This document shows, piece by piece, positions 34,001-44,992 of a DNA stretch of 64,000 nucleotides. Numbering within the stretch: the stretch's first letter is position 1; each line of letters opens with the position of its first letter. The stretch lies in contig JAFEVB010000014.1 in NCBI GenBank assembly GCA_032629725.1, forward strand, positions 496,001 to 560,000, read 5' to 3'. The notes under the pieces are model-generated. The model saw only the letters and a list, made by a program, of their open reading frames with translations. It searched no databases and had not been told where the DNA came from. The DNA comes from Gremmenia infestans (lineage: Eukaryota; Ascomycota; Leotiomycetes; Helotiales; Hamatocanthoscyphaceae). The position numbers were made by a program, and so were the translations under genes.

Positions 34001-34112
34001 TGGCCCAAAGGGGAGAAAGAAGGGCCGTCGAGGCGGCATGGTCACTGGAGATGACGAGGAAGCACGACTTGCTCGACTTGAAGCTGAGAGGGAGAACGCC
34101 AGATGGAATTAA
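31008..34112 (+). CDS. RING-finger protein (RBBP6/Mpe1-like RING) with glycine/methionine-rich and RS-rich regions
   Basis: Five exons (31008-31068, 31122-31217, 31272-31627, 31679-31931, 31984-34112) encode 964 residues; introns are 51-54 nt. A RING-type zinc site lies at residues 29-64: Cys29-x2-Cys32, CC at 44-45, Cys50-x2-Cys53 and Cys61-x2-Cys64 (CPVC). NKSLR and a basic helix follow. This spacing and the PCC plus NK-x-LR pattern match the RBBP6/Mpe1 RING, an E3 ubiquitin ligase tied to mRNA 3'-end processing. The DWNN and zinc-knuckle domains of that family are absent. An acidic linker, a Gly/Met-rich segment, an RGRGRGGY box and a long RS/RE-rich tail (SRSRDRDRDRE) point to RNA binding and nuclear speckles. 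The second exon could also start earlier (SLTQDE), but only the acceptor at 31121 preserves the frame with the donor at 31069. Confidence 0.82.
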
Positions 34113-34601
34113 ACCATCGATGCCGAAGAGGTATTGCTTGTTGTGTTATTATATTTCATTTCTAGTTGCTGCGGTTTGCTCAGGCAGGTCGGAAACTGTG
34201 GTTCCTGCTAACAAGCGGGTGCGTCAACGTACATAGCAAAAGCTGGGTTGATTTGGAATGAGTATACTTTATAAAAGCATGGGGGTTTGAGAACAAGGAA
34301 GGAGCGATGGAAGGTGGAAACTTGTACATTAGAACGCTGCTTGATAGCACGTAGTCCACGCTTGGCAAGAGCGAAGGTAACAATACAGATATTATTTCTC
34401 GAAGGCCCTTCGCCAATTCTCTTTTCTTCCTGTTTAATAATACATCACTTCATCAATCAACATTCTTCGATGCATCACATCCTTTTTTTTGATTAATCCA
34501 ATCTCTATATCAGTACTCTCTTACCCACACCCTCCCACTCACGTTTGATTACCCCAGTCTCTGCTCTAATCTTTCCAATCGAAGGCTCTCAGTCGCGAGC
34601 A
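34113..34601. other. intergenic region
   Basis: About 490 bp containing the 3' flank of the RING gene and a pyrimidine-rich leader before 34602. No gene is called. Confidence 0.45.
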
Positions 34602-35555
34602 ATGCCCAAAGGCCGCGGTATGCTCCAACGCCGCCATAACCGCTCACCCAATGACCACTGCGAGAGTGCTCAGCCACCCACAGATCAGATCACCGTTCCA
34701 CGCAGAGCCCTCACACGATCATCTGGCACGGATCTCGACGATGAAGTCGAGGATGCCCCCTCATTATTCCTGAATCAAGAACCTAGGACCGTCGTCGCTG
34801 AACATGCGCCTTCGATTCCTCCAATCGATACCTTTGGTTTTCTTGACCCAAGCATCGACCAATCTCCGCATCGTTCGAATCCAGTGCTCGAGCGAACGAC
34901 TCCGATTGGTCTAGGTATATACTGTGATGGTTTGGATGTGTGCCATCTGCTTGCAGATGATTTGTCGTCTGAGAATGAGGATGCTGAAGCTTGTATTCTC
35001 CAACAACCAGCCCCGGGTCACGTTGCAGAGGTTTCTGACATACGATCGATTGCAAGTAATGTACATTCAGATCCTCCAATATCTGAAGACTCTCCGGTAC
35101 GCTGGACTTTTCCCCGTTCCAGCATTCCTTCAATGCAATTGCAAGAAGCACAGGCTATCCTTCTCAGTACACCTGTTGAGTCGACCCAAATTCCGGCACA
35201 GTATGCTCTCGATGGCGCATCTTCCCCTCGGCACATAGAGCCACCGGAATACAATCAGCTTACACCTCCTCTCGGTCTTCCGAACATCGCCGCCGATGTT
35301 GCTTCAAACAGCACAGGACAGCTCCCATCGAATGACACTGCCATCCAGAATTTATCCCCCCTCCTCTCAAATTCAGCTCAAGCAGCATGCGCTGCTGCCA
35401 GGAAAAGAAATAAAAGAACCAAGACACTACAGAATGTATGTTGCATACTTTATTGTATTATTGTTTTTTTGTTGTGTGCAGGAGTTTGTACGGGGGTTTC
35501 TCTGGGAGTCTCTTTTGCAGTATATCATATTGTGTCGCGATGGATGGCGTCGTGA
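34602..35555 (+). CDS. serine/proline-rich tail-anchored membrane protein, function unknown
   Basis: A single open frame encodes 317 residues counted from MPKGRGMLQRR at 34602. The in-frame ATG at 34545 is also possible. Residues 1-270 are low-complexity, acidic and Ser/Pro-rich, without a recognised domain. A basic patch (KRNKRTK) precedes one hydrophobic segment of about 30 residues (ILYCIIVFLLCAGVCTGV), then a short RWMAS tail. That arrangement fits a tail-anchored protein with its N-terminus in the cytosol. A sequence with a similar plan follows at 35664. No homologue is recognised, and the function is not inferred. Confidence 0.55.
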   Translation: MPKGRGMLQRRHNRSPNDHCESAQPPTDQITVPRRALTRSSGTDLDDEVEDAPSLFLNQEPRTVVAEHAPSIPPIDTFGFLDPSIDQSPHRSNPVLERTTPIGLGIYCDGLDVCHLLADDLSSENEDAEACILQQPAPGHVAEVSDIRSIASNVHSDPPISEDSPVRWTFPRSSIPSMQLQEAQAILLSTPVESTQIPAQYALDGASSPRHIEPPEYNQLTPPLGLPNIAADVASNSTGQLPSNDTAIQNLSPLLSNSAQAACAAARKRNKRTKTLQNVCCILYCIIVFLLCAGVCTGVSLGVSFAVYHIVSRWMAS

Positions 35556-35663
35556 TAGTTGGCGTCGTGTGATGGTTGTGATGCCGGCGGTGTATATTTA
35601 CTGTGCCTCTGGACACCCGAAAATTCATTGCTGTTTGGGTTGGCGGACGCTTACTTATAAAAG

Positions 35664-36116
35664 GTCAGTATCAGACCAGACAGAAATTACAACGAGGCAC
35701 AGTCACCAGCAGGCACTCCAAATGTCCCGCCCAACACGTTTCAGACCCCGAGACCCAATATTGACCCCACCAGCGCTTCTTTCGTCGTCACCATCAACAG
35801 CTCACCAGAAGCCATTGCTTCTTTAGACAAAACGGACAAGCATTCATCGATCAAAGTCTGCTGCTACGCCCTGATGATCTTCATTCCTTTAGCGATACTC
35901 CTTGCTCTCATGACTTTGGTCTACTTTGTATACCTGTATAAGCCTGGTGAGGGGTGGTATCACAAGTGTTGGGATGCGACTAAGACGAGTGATACTCTTT
36001 TGATTTGTAAGGGGTTGTTGGAGAACTATTGTTTCAATGCAGTAGCGCCGAATGTTCTGGACAGATGTGCGAGAGCTGGGTATTATCCGGATGGAACAGT
36101 GACGCATGTTTGGTAG
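35664..36116 (+). CDS. small membrane-protein ORF lacking a clear start, possible paralogue of the upstream gene
   Basis: One frame is open from just after a TAA at about 35660 to the stop at 36116. It gives SPAGTPNVPPNTFQTPRP, TINSSPEAIASLDKTDKHSS, then a membrane segment (ALMIFIPLAILLALMTLVYF) and a Cys-containing tail (GWYHKCWDATKTSDTLLICK and ENYCFNAVAPNVLDRC). No ATG precedes the membrane segment, so an upstream exon must be spliced on; the acceptor may be one of the CAGs at about 35664-35680. The layout, a disordered Pro/Ser part followed by Cys-Cys and a membrane helix, is like that of the gene ending at 35555. It may be a 3' exon of that gene (alternative splicing) or a decayed tandem copy. 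Four Cys in the tail could form disulfides. Confidence 0.45.
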   Translation, partial: VSIRPDRNYNEAQSPAGTPNVPPNTFQTPRPNIDPTSASFVVTINSSPEAIASLDKTDKHSSIKVCCYALMIFIPLAILLALMTLVYFVYLYKPGEGWYHKCWDATKTSDTLLICKGLLENYCFNAVAPNVLDRCARAGYYPDGTVTHVW

Positions 36117-39100
36117 AGGAATGTCTGTTTGCTCGACTGGTCGTTCGTCTTGGGATGGACATACGTTTGGTTTGAGGCCTCTCTTTTCAATCGTTCGTGT
36201 CCTGGGGGTATGTTCTAGAGAAGAATGAAATAAAGCGCTTTCCATCAGTGATTAGTCTCCGAGAGGACTGCACATCTGCGGACTTGGTAACTTAAACATC
36301 AAAGCTCCAGAGGCCAGGTCGGGTGAGCGTTTTGGAGGGACCACGGGCTCAGAGCACCCAAGTGGGAAAATGAGGATGTTCTCTCATCTATGATTGTACA
36401 TTACCCTGGTATCTAGTGCGCCGTTTGTTTTTCGTAAACTACTGGGCGAGCTGCTGTGGTTTACCATCAGCTCGTTCGTTTCTGGCTGGGAAACGGATTG
36501 CCGTTCGGCTGCCGTGGATGTCTGCCTTTCATGTTTAAGGTATCTTGAATCCTTCTTTACTATTTCAATTTGCGTCTATGAGCGTATTCGAATTTGTGAT
36601 GAGGTGATGCTTGTGGAAGTAGCTGGACAGGGAGGGAATTGGTCTTTTCGCAAGTGTAGAAGGGCTGTTCGCACTTGATGATGAGGTGGTTATTGTGGGT
36701 ATAGAGAAGAGGGACCGGCGTCTGGAAGGGAGGTTCTTTAGGGTTACGGAGTATTGAGGAGAGTTTGGGTACTGCTAACGAGGGTGTACCAGGGCAGCAC
36801 ATTTCCTTCTATGCGATGAAGTCAAGTAGCTCAATCCTGATGTTGGGTTTCCGGTGGGGGCTCGTAGCTGTGCTAGCAGTGGCCTTGAGGTACGAAAGTT
36901 TCGTTTTGGGGTGAGGGTCGTTGCCAAAAATCTGCCTTTGAGATAGGAGATGGTAGGCAGGGGGGCGGCGGTAAAATCACATCAAGTGATAAACAAGTGA
37001 CCGCGCTCACCGTGACCTTACCCCTGAGCACCTGAAACTGAAACTGCGGTGAGCCTGCTTTCCACGCGTTTCCTCGCGTTGCCTCACTTTTTCTGTCCTT
37101 GCCTTTCCAATTCCGCCTTTTACCTACGTGTTAGCGCCTGCCAGCCTATTCTTGGCAAGGCAAAGAAAGGCAACCACATCTTCGTTGTTGGTTCTCCACC
37201 ATAGTGACCAATCAGAAGCCCGCATTTCGTTCATATTCGCTTCCCGCAACCATTACCATTGACTTGTCCAACACCGATATTAATCTGCCTTGCGGACAGA
37301 TTCCGAGGCACACCGAGTGAAAAAATTTTCACTTTGCTCGACTCTTGAGGTGTTCGTGAGGCACGGTGAGGGGGCCCAGGGGCTGAATGTTTGTTGGGTA
37401 TATACTGTAAGGCACAGGGTTTGAGAATCTCATAAGAAGTAAAAGGAAGGCGGCTCGGACGGGCTGGACCGCTTCTGACGCGCATTTTAAGGGGGTTGGA
37501 AGATTTTCGGTGTGGGGGGTAGGTATTATTGGTATGCACGGAGTAAAGCTGGGTGACCTTGGGTACGCGCTAGGCTGTGCTGTAAACAGGGGGATGCAGG
37601 TGGGTGGGAGTGCTGGCGGGGAGCATTCCAGGAGGCCTGAATTTTTGTTCTATGTTGAAAGGAAATGGGGGGTGGGGGTTAGGCAAAGCTGGGAACTTGC
37701 ACGTTTAAAAGAAGGAGCGCTATGTCTTGGAAGCCTTATAAGGGGTAAAGATCAGCGATGCTAATAGCTTTTTCAAATCTCATTAGATTAAAAATTTGGC
37801 TACTGTTACACTGTCTATGGCAAAAGACTTTGGGCTTCTATAGTGTGTTGATGTGAATTTACAAGGGGTAATCAGAGGGGCTCGCGTTTGCGCAGTGTTA
37901 CTTTACTTTTAACAATTGCAGACCTAATACATTTCCTCCAGCTATCTATTCCAACTCCTGAAAGCCTATAATGATTGTCCCGTTTAATACTTTTGTTGAA
38001 AGACTCGCCATGGACGCTGGTGGTCGACCAGCTTGCCACGCAACTAGCTCTACGGAGAAGACAGGATCTTGGAGGTTGTTAAGTCTGGATTGGTAATGCG
38101 TATGCAAATCATAAAAGTTCAAGATCTAGGAGTATTGTCTTGTAATTTGAATGAATATGGACTTTCGTAGTGTTATTGGTCAAAGAGGATATTATGTAGC
38201 TACGAACTGAGCGATGTTAACCGTTATCAAAGAGATGAGTTCGGAAGGGGTACTCGTAGAGAATTTTCTTGTGCGAAGATGTCTAGGAACTCGATGGAGG
38301 AAGTCAATAATTATCTCTACGTTATGGGAGGCTTTTGATTATATAAAAGTTTCCCTATTTGCAGTACTGTTCCCTTTCATTATGAGAAATGGCAACAACC
38401 TTTGGGAAGAAAAGTCTTACTGCACCATCTTTCATTCAATTTCCAACTCGTTGACATGTGGCCTTTATGTTGTTTCCATTACCATGCCCCTGTCCACCGC
38501 TATGAGTAACTCTCTTTCAGATGGGGTTGAAAGGAGACTTGATGTTGGTAAGATGAGTACGGGAATGTAAGCATCGGCAGGAAGCTGAACGTTTTGTAAG
38601 ACGCAGATAAAACATATCAGTTGGGTCCTGATAGAGGCTTCGATCGGGCAAAGCTCTCGTCGAGGTTTTGGGTTTGAAAATCGTATTGGCTAGCGGTCAG
38701 ATGTTGGCTGAACTCGAGTTCAAGATACCGGGACTTGGGTTATTGGATGGCTTGAAACTACTGATAGCAGATATTAGTATGGTATGAGGTATAGTTAGAT
38801 AAGAGCTTGGCCATCAATTCCTGTTGGAGTGTCTAGAGTTTCTGGTTCATAGAAAGTCGTCCTGAGAGTAGATGTCTGCCAGCTACAAGCTGCTGTGGCA
38901 TTTGAAAGGCAATGAGAAATGATTCAAACCCGTCGACAAGACAAATTGAACACAACATTCTCATAATCAGGAAGTGTGCTGATGTGTGTTTGAGGTAATC
39001 CTTGGTGAGGTCATCTTTTGTTGGAGAAGGTGCTGCCTGTTCTTTCGGTCGCAGCGGTGGCCGCAGGTGGCTGGAGGAAAGAATGAACGGCAGTAGGAAA

Positions 39101-40512
39101 AGGTCTGTAGCAGCGTTGTAAAGGTTTACAGAGGAAACAATTCCTGAACGGATATGATGTAGATGGAAAGTAGTAAAAGGCTATCGAAATTTTCCCCGTG
39201 CAGCTTCGTTTGTTTCAGGGGGCGTAGATCAGCAAAGCCCTACGGATGTACTACCACACTACAGCAGGAGGATTCAGGTCTCAGAAAGTGAGGCTGTCAA
39301 GCGAATTAAAATAGAAAAATCTTAAGCCTCCCGTTATTTCCGAGGCCCGCGTTAACCTTCGTTCTACCTGTTTATTGAGAATTTTGAGCTAGATTCAGTC
39401 ACTTCGTAACCGTAGCTCAAGCTATTGTGTTCCAGGCTTGAAACTTCTCTCACAAGATCATGCACAATTAGAAAGTCAAATGAAAGTAATTAATGTAAAA
39501 TTCCAACCTCGGAGGTAGTGTCGTGGTAGTTACATAATCCGGAAAGCCCGAAATTGAGGTCGTTGGGTGAGCCAGACACTCGGAAATTATCCACACACTT
39601 GATATGCATCTTCTATCTTATTCAATTGGTTGGATTGTATATAAAAAAATCTAGTCTTCATAAGATCCATGCTTGGAACTTCTATATTTGCGCAAGTTAA
39701 TTTCAACTTCTAAAATGACGGTTGCCTCTGTAAAATTCAAGCCACGTATTGACGGCAAACCTGAAAACGCTCACCAAAAGATAACATGCAAGCAAGGGGT
39801 AAAGAGGCTAGTATCAAAGTCTCCCACAAAAGACCTTTGTGTTTTTAAACTACTAAAAGTTTTAGACCGCGCGAAGCTCGTTAATGTACCGCTTCCACGC
39901 CGAGTTATATCTTATCTTTTGCACCGCGGACCAGCCTTGTTACATTCCGGGAGATAGTAAACCACTTTAGAGATGTGAAAGGTTAGGATGGATAGATGAG
40001 AGGCGGGGTAGAACGTTCGGTGGCATGCTAGCTGGGGTGAAGCTCGACTAGGAGGACTTACCGACAACTTAATTTCTATGAAGTCGTGACACGTCACACA
40101 AGAAGTTTCGCGCTGTTGAAGAAAATAATGATAGGCACGACGTTCGTAGTGCAAGTAGTATCGACTGGAGGTAGTGGCTAAAGGCTGGCACAGGTCTCAT
40201 AATCAAAATACCGGCCCTGAAAAGGAAGCAGGGTGCAAGCCCTAGCACAAATGCATATCTAAAAGGCTGAGGATTGTATTGAATGCGAGTGGAAGTTAGG
40301 TGGTAAAATCACGAGACATGTGTTCCCCAAAGTCTATTTTATTGCAATTTAACGGGTGCTAAACTAGTTCATTGATAGGCAAAGACTGTAGAAACAACAA
40401 CTTTTGGGATGATCAACCATCTTTGGATAATTACAAGAGGAAACTATTATCCATTCGCAAACCGCTACCCATAATCTTCATTCTCTTCGCTAATCACGAT
40501 CCTTTCCTCAGC
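36117..40512. other. 4.4-kb gene-poor region
   Basis: No ORF here has convincing protein features or splice support. GC-richer islands at about 36800-37250, including a CCAATCAG box at about 37207, look promoter-like but no gene follows in either direction. A minus-strand open stretch around 38800-39180 has a hydrophobic segment but lacks a start; see rejected items. Confidence 0.5.
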
Positions 40513-41298
40513 TCAATGGTGCTTATTGCTGTCTTCTTTCATATCGAACCTGTCACCATTCGAGCTCCAGTGATGCATTTCCGAATCGACGTTTGTGGTA
40601 TAGGTCTCCGTGTACCACAAATTATCCGCCCCCAAGACGGCGTTTGAGTTTGCCAATGCGTCGGTGTAGGCTTGCGGAGAGAGAAGCATGGGTGGATGAG
40701 AGCTATACGGCTCGGCAAGTACCACTTGATTCATCTGGAGCGCCGTATCTATTATTCCAGGACCGGCAACGCCAGAGGATTCAGAGTACAAATTCGAGTC
40801 AAGAGCATGAGCGGAGCAGCTCGGTTCGTCCCGAGATAGAGATTTGGTTGAAAATTCTGAGTGCTGGGCGTTGCTTGATGTGTATTGCCCATCTGCGTCT
40901 TGTTAGTTCACTTGATTTCTAGATGTGATTGCAGATATATAACCTACCAAGAGACGGTGAGCTGATCATCCTAGATTCACTTGGAAAATAGTTTACAGTC
41001 TCTTGGGGCGTCTCTGGAAGATCGTAAACTACTATTTGGACGTCAAATGTCAACTAAACTTGAGCACGAGTAGTCAGAACCAGAGTAACTTACTTTTAAA
41101 GCCATGCACATTTTCCTTATGGGTGGTGAGCCGAGCTGCGCGTTTGGCTGTGAAGCTACATCCTTCCACTGTACAGTGCTTGGGTCCGCCATGAAACTCT
41201 TCAACGTGCCGTAACATCTCAGGCCTACCGACAAAGGTATCAAAGCAGCCATTGATTTGGCAAGGTACACGCTCCTCGGTGGGTTGTTCGTGGCTCAT
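40513..41298 (-). CDS. C2H2 zinc-finger protein, paralogue A
   Basis: Three exons (41298-41094, 41031-40948, 40892-40513) encode 222 residues. Both introns, 62 and 55 nt, are phase 1. Two C2H2 fingers open the protein: Cys13, Cys18, His31, His36 (CQINGCFDTF...HVEEFH) and Cys42, Cys47, His60, His65 (CTVEGCSFTA...HKENVH). Both have x4 spacing between the cysteines, typical of fungal tandem fingers. The rest is acidic and polar, with VYDLPETPQETVNYFP and no further domain. It is probably a small DNA-binding regulator, but target and partner are unknown. The gene at 44271-44992 has the same finger layout, the same three-exon structure and the same intron phases. A TATATAA lies about 60 bp upstream. 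Confidence 0.78.
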
Positions 41299-44270
41299 TG
41301 TGGATAATGCGGAGTTTTCTATTCATGACACAAATACTCAGAGAGGACTTACAGCTTATATAGAAAAGTCAACACCTTAGACCACATACACGCTGAACAG
41401 ATAGGTCTGCTCTCAAGCTAGACTTCTAGTGAAGAAAACTGCATGGGATGAACTTCCAATCCTTTATCATTTCCTACGTCACATCATGCCAGCTCATTTC
41501 TTCACTGCAAACTAGTAAGTATAGACAGACACTCCGCGGCATGAATGAATATATTGAGCGGCTCCGCGCATGTTTGCTGGCAGCATAGACGCGGCTGGCC
41601 CTGATCATCTGTAGTTGAGCTACATGATGCTTGGTAGTCGAACTCCCGGTACCTTGGCCCCATGGATATCCAATAACACTATCTTCCGGCCTCCAAAGCC
41701 TGGTAATCTCCACCCCCCCCTTCCCCCTCCTGAAAAAAACCGGGGTATCAACGTGGCAATTAGGCAAACAAGGCTAGTCGTTTTCGTATTGATCGGGCCC
41801 TCAATTGGGAAATAATGATTAAATCTCAAGTGTTTTCATATACCAGAATAGCGGTGTAATTTGTCCAGTGCCCTGCACTCCTCTTGTTTCCTCATGCAAC
41901 AGTATGATTACAGATAAGGATTGTCCCTCTTGAATAGAAAGAAAAGCTTCGTATAATGATTTGCGAGGATGTTGAACAAGGCAAAGTCTGCCTAAATGTA
42001 AAAGTGAGCTGTCAATGGCGGTCAGCGTAATTTTGATAAGGATCCCGTCGAATCCATAGTGTGATGCAAGACAATTCCACCCCCACGACAGCAATGAAGC
42101 AGTCCGACAACCATCATGGCACTGAAGGTTATTGCAGCTGCCAACCACTGGGATGTGTCGTTTGTAGCGATGAACAACCTGTGCTGCTGCTACTGTCTGA
42201 CTAATGATTTACGGCTTTAATTTCTTGTTGTGAAGCGTTGCCTCTTCCTACACTACCGCTGCTACTAAGTTGTTCGAAACAAATACTTGGCTTTTTGGCC
42301 TCCGCATTGGGCCACTCGGGAACATGTAAAAGCCCTTCTCCCCCCATCCTCCTATTGGATGATAGTATACCGAGAAAGATAACAACCGACAGGGGAGTAG
42401 TTTCACAGCTGGAGAATCGAACCTTAAAAACCTAAAAGTCCACTAGTCTCATTTCTGTGATTGTACTCGCATTGCTTTCTCGCAACCGAATACTTACTTG
42501 AAAGGAGGACTTCAACGAAATCGAACATTGACGAGAGAGCGACAGCAGCTCAGCAAATTCTCAACAACGCTTAAAACAAATTCTTATGATGTAGAGCTAG
42601 CGTCCTAATTCAGAGACATCAGAGGAAACATGATTTGTGTGCGCTTCTAGTTTGAAGGTGATTGGCTCGCTTAGGGACTTAGGGGGGCTTAGCGACTGTA
42701 GTGGGTCATGAAACCGTGCGACCGACGGCGGCGGCCACACCAATATGCGTAAGATTGGCGCCGAGATAGTGCAAGGCGTTCTGCTATTATGGAGTGAGTC
42801 ATCTCATATATTTTGAGATTGGGTTTTACTGAAGCGGCGAACAATATCCCGGCTCCCATCGCTTCATTATATCGACTTATCTGTCATGTCGTATATTACC
42901 ACTTTAAGAGACGACTATGCCTTGGAAGGCAAATATACGAAGATTTAACGTCAAGTGCCTTGAGATGTTAGTTAGTGTGGATGGCCCCCTCTATACTCTC
43001 TACCGTACTTAAACCCAGACTGGAATGCGCCATAATAATGACTGCAGAGTTCTGTCTCTGAATACAATTTACGTTTTGCTCGCACATCTACGACAATGGC
43101 TGCCTATTTTGAACCCACTGCCAAAATACTTCAGAAGCTTGCTTTGACTCCGCTGTTACAATCTACATCAAAGTGATGGACAAAGACCGTTTTGATATAC
43201 CACTTACGTATATTGCTCAAGCTCAGAATAAACAATTTTAGCGACATCAAATTGGCATAAATCCGGATGCGGGAAGTAGCTCTGGCTTATGCAAATCCCA
43301 CAAAATGAATGCTCCCGAGCTGGGCGTAAGAGCTCGGGTGCATCTCTGCAGTACCGGCAGAAGTTGAATACCAATGTGAAAAGCTGGTCATTCGTTGTCA
43401 ATCTCCATGGTCCCGGAAAGAGGTGTGCCGTTCCCCGCGGGAGTGACTCTTCAGTGGCGTGCGCCTTGTAGGCATCCCAGTTCTTGTGATGCGGGAGGAG
43501 CTTTAGTGAGATAAGGTTGCTGAGACCCCAACCCTCAACTAGTAGTATGTGGTGCCTAATAGATAAACTGGCGGCTGATCGACATCAAAGTCCTTACAGA
43601 TGGGTGCATCGCATCTGTCAAGGGTCAAAGGCGTCTCGTGATTGGTTGTGGCGAGTCCCTAGGTAGCTAGCAGCATATAGAACACGTTGGAACCTGCTTC
43701 TACACACAGCCCCTGTCTACATCTGGACCACACGGCTCCTCCACGGTCCTCCGAGTCTCTCATGCCTGCTGGTACGCAGGGACAAAAGTTCCATCAACAT
43801 CCTTACCAACGGTCCCGGAATGCGAGATTTTCTCCGGAAGCTCTGCCGTTCCACGAACTTACTACCTTGGACTACAGATTGAGAGTCTAGCAACGCATCG
43901 AGTGCTGCCACAAACGCGACATCTAGGGATTTTAGGGCAGCGGCACAGGAATCGTTCGCAAGACCGAGAGGCCCTATTTCAGGGGGAGATGAGGGAATGA
44001 TGGCTTGTAAGTGATGATTGAATGAATGATATTTTCCCGCAGTAAAGAACAAAGGTTGACACCAGAGAAGAAAATTATAGTAAAAACGACTAGCACACTT
44101 CCAAACTTCCATGACGATGCATAAGATATCCTCAACTGACCATACCTCCCGAAGAAACGAAAACAATAAATTCGACGAAATACAATATCCCAGCGCCCCT
44201 GATACCCAACAACGCGCAGCTCCTACGTGCCGACCCCTCCTTCACTTGCTCGAGTGTGCCGAAGTTGATA
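41299..44270. other. 3-kb gene-poor spacer between the two zinc-finger paralogues
   Basis: No supported gene. Short frames such as 43204-43401 (minus) and 43717-44166 (minus) show no family motif. A C-rich run lies at 41713-41720. The spacer between the two paralogues does not contain a third recognisable finger pair. Confidence 0.5.
41356..41362 (-). promoter_or_regulatory. TATA box of zinc-finger paralogue A
   Basis: TATATAA on the minus strand, about 60 bp upstream of the ATG at 41298. Paralogue B has an ATATAAA at a similar distance. Confidence 0.5.
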
Positions 44271-44992
44271 TCAAAAGGGGCTTGGAGGATCCTCCGACGG
44301 AGGTTGGGACAGCCTAGGGTAGTCGGAGAACATAATTACTACATCAGTCGCGGCATCTAGATCCAAGTACTGTGGATCGTTGATCTGCATGTTGTTCATT
44401 TGGTGCGACAGGTTGAAGCTATTCATCGAGACAGTTTCCTGTGGAAACGGGTAGTCCGTGATTGAGCATGGGCTCTGTTGGCCATGTGTCTGGAAGTGCT
44501 GCTGTTGGAAGGAATCTCCAACTACAGGCATCGAGAGCGGGCAGTTGAGACTAGTGGAGTCGTTGCCACCTATATTGACGTCGGAAATTTTCCTCCTAGT
44601 ACGATTTACTACCATAGAGGTCACTCACCAAAAGCCTGATGATAGAATGGCATCTGACAGCCAGAAGGCTGAGGAGTTTCATGCCAGTTGTGGTCGTCCG
44701 TGGGAACGTTCAAATTTACTGCACAGAATGAGTCAGTAAAGCATAATGTTATAGAGTGTAGTAGAGTACCAAGGCGATGGCGTGTATGGTATTTGAGGAA
44801 GTGCTCTTTGAATCTATGCCTGCGTTTTGCACCCCGAAAGTTACAGTTCGGTATGGGGCAATACACCTTGCGGCCGTGAAATTCCTTCGTATGGCGGCGC
44901 ATATCCCCACGACGGAGACAAGTGACAGTACAACCTGCCACGCCGCAATAAATGGGCATGCGCTGTTTTCTGATCATCTTAGATCGAGACAT
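44271..44992 (-). CDS. C2H2 zinc-finger protein, paralogue B
   Basis: Three exons (44992-44770, 44718-44629, 44569-44271) encode 203 residues. Introns of 51 and 59 nt are both phase 1, exactly as in the gene at 40513-41298. The fingers are Cys16, Cys21, His34, His39 (CGVAGCTVTC...HTKEFH) and Cys45, Cys50, His64, His69 (CPIPNCNFRG...HFLKYH). The first 15 residues are basic (RSKMIRKQR). The C-terminal part is Gln/Asn/Ser-rich and ends in an acidic, proline-rich tail. It is a likely small sequence-specific regulator. Identity to the other copy outside the fingers is low by eye, so the duplication is old or fast-evolving. The start is the first true ATG in frame; the six codons before it begin with TTG. 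Confidence 0.75.

Noticed and set aside
25748..36116. Oxidase, hydrolase and neighbouring genes as a secondary-metabolite cluster
   Set aside because: No backbone synthase, P450 or dedicated regulator is present, and the neighbours are unrelated housekeeping or unknown genes.
38800..39180. Minus-strand open stretch with a hydrophobic NAATDLFLLPFIL segment resembling rhodopsin/PTH11-type membrane proteins
   Set aside because: Preceded by a stop, lacks an ATG at its start and the other helices of that family are not found nearby.
43717..44166. 149-codon minus-strand ORF between the zinc-finger genes
   Set aside because: Composition is irregular, no domain or splice signals; likely a chance ORF.
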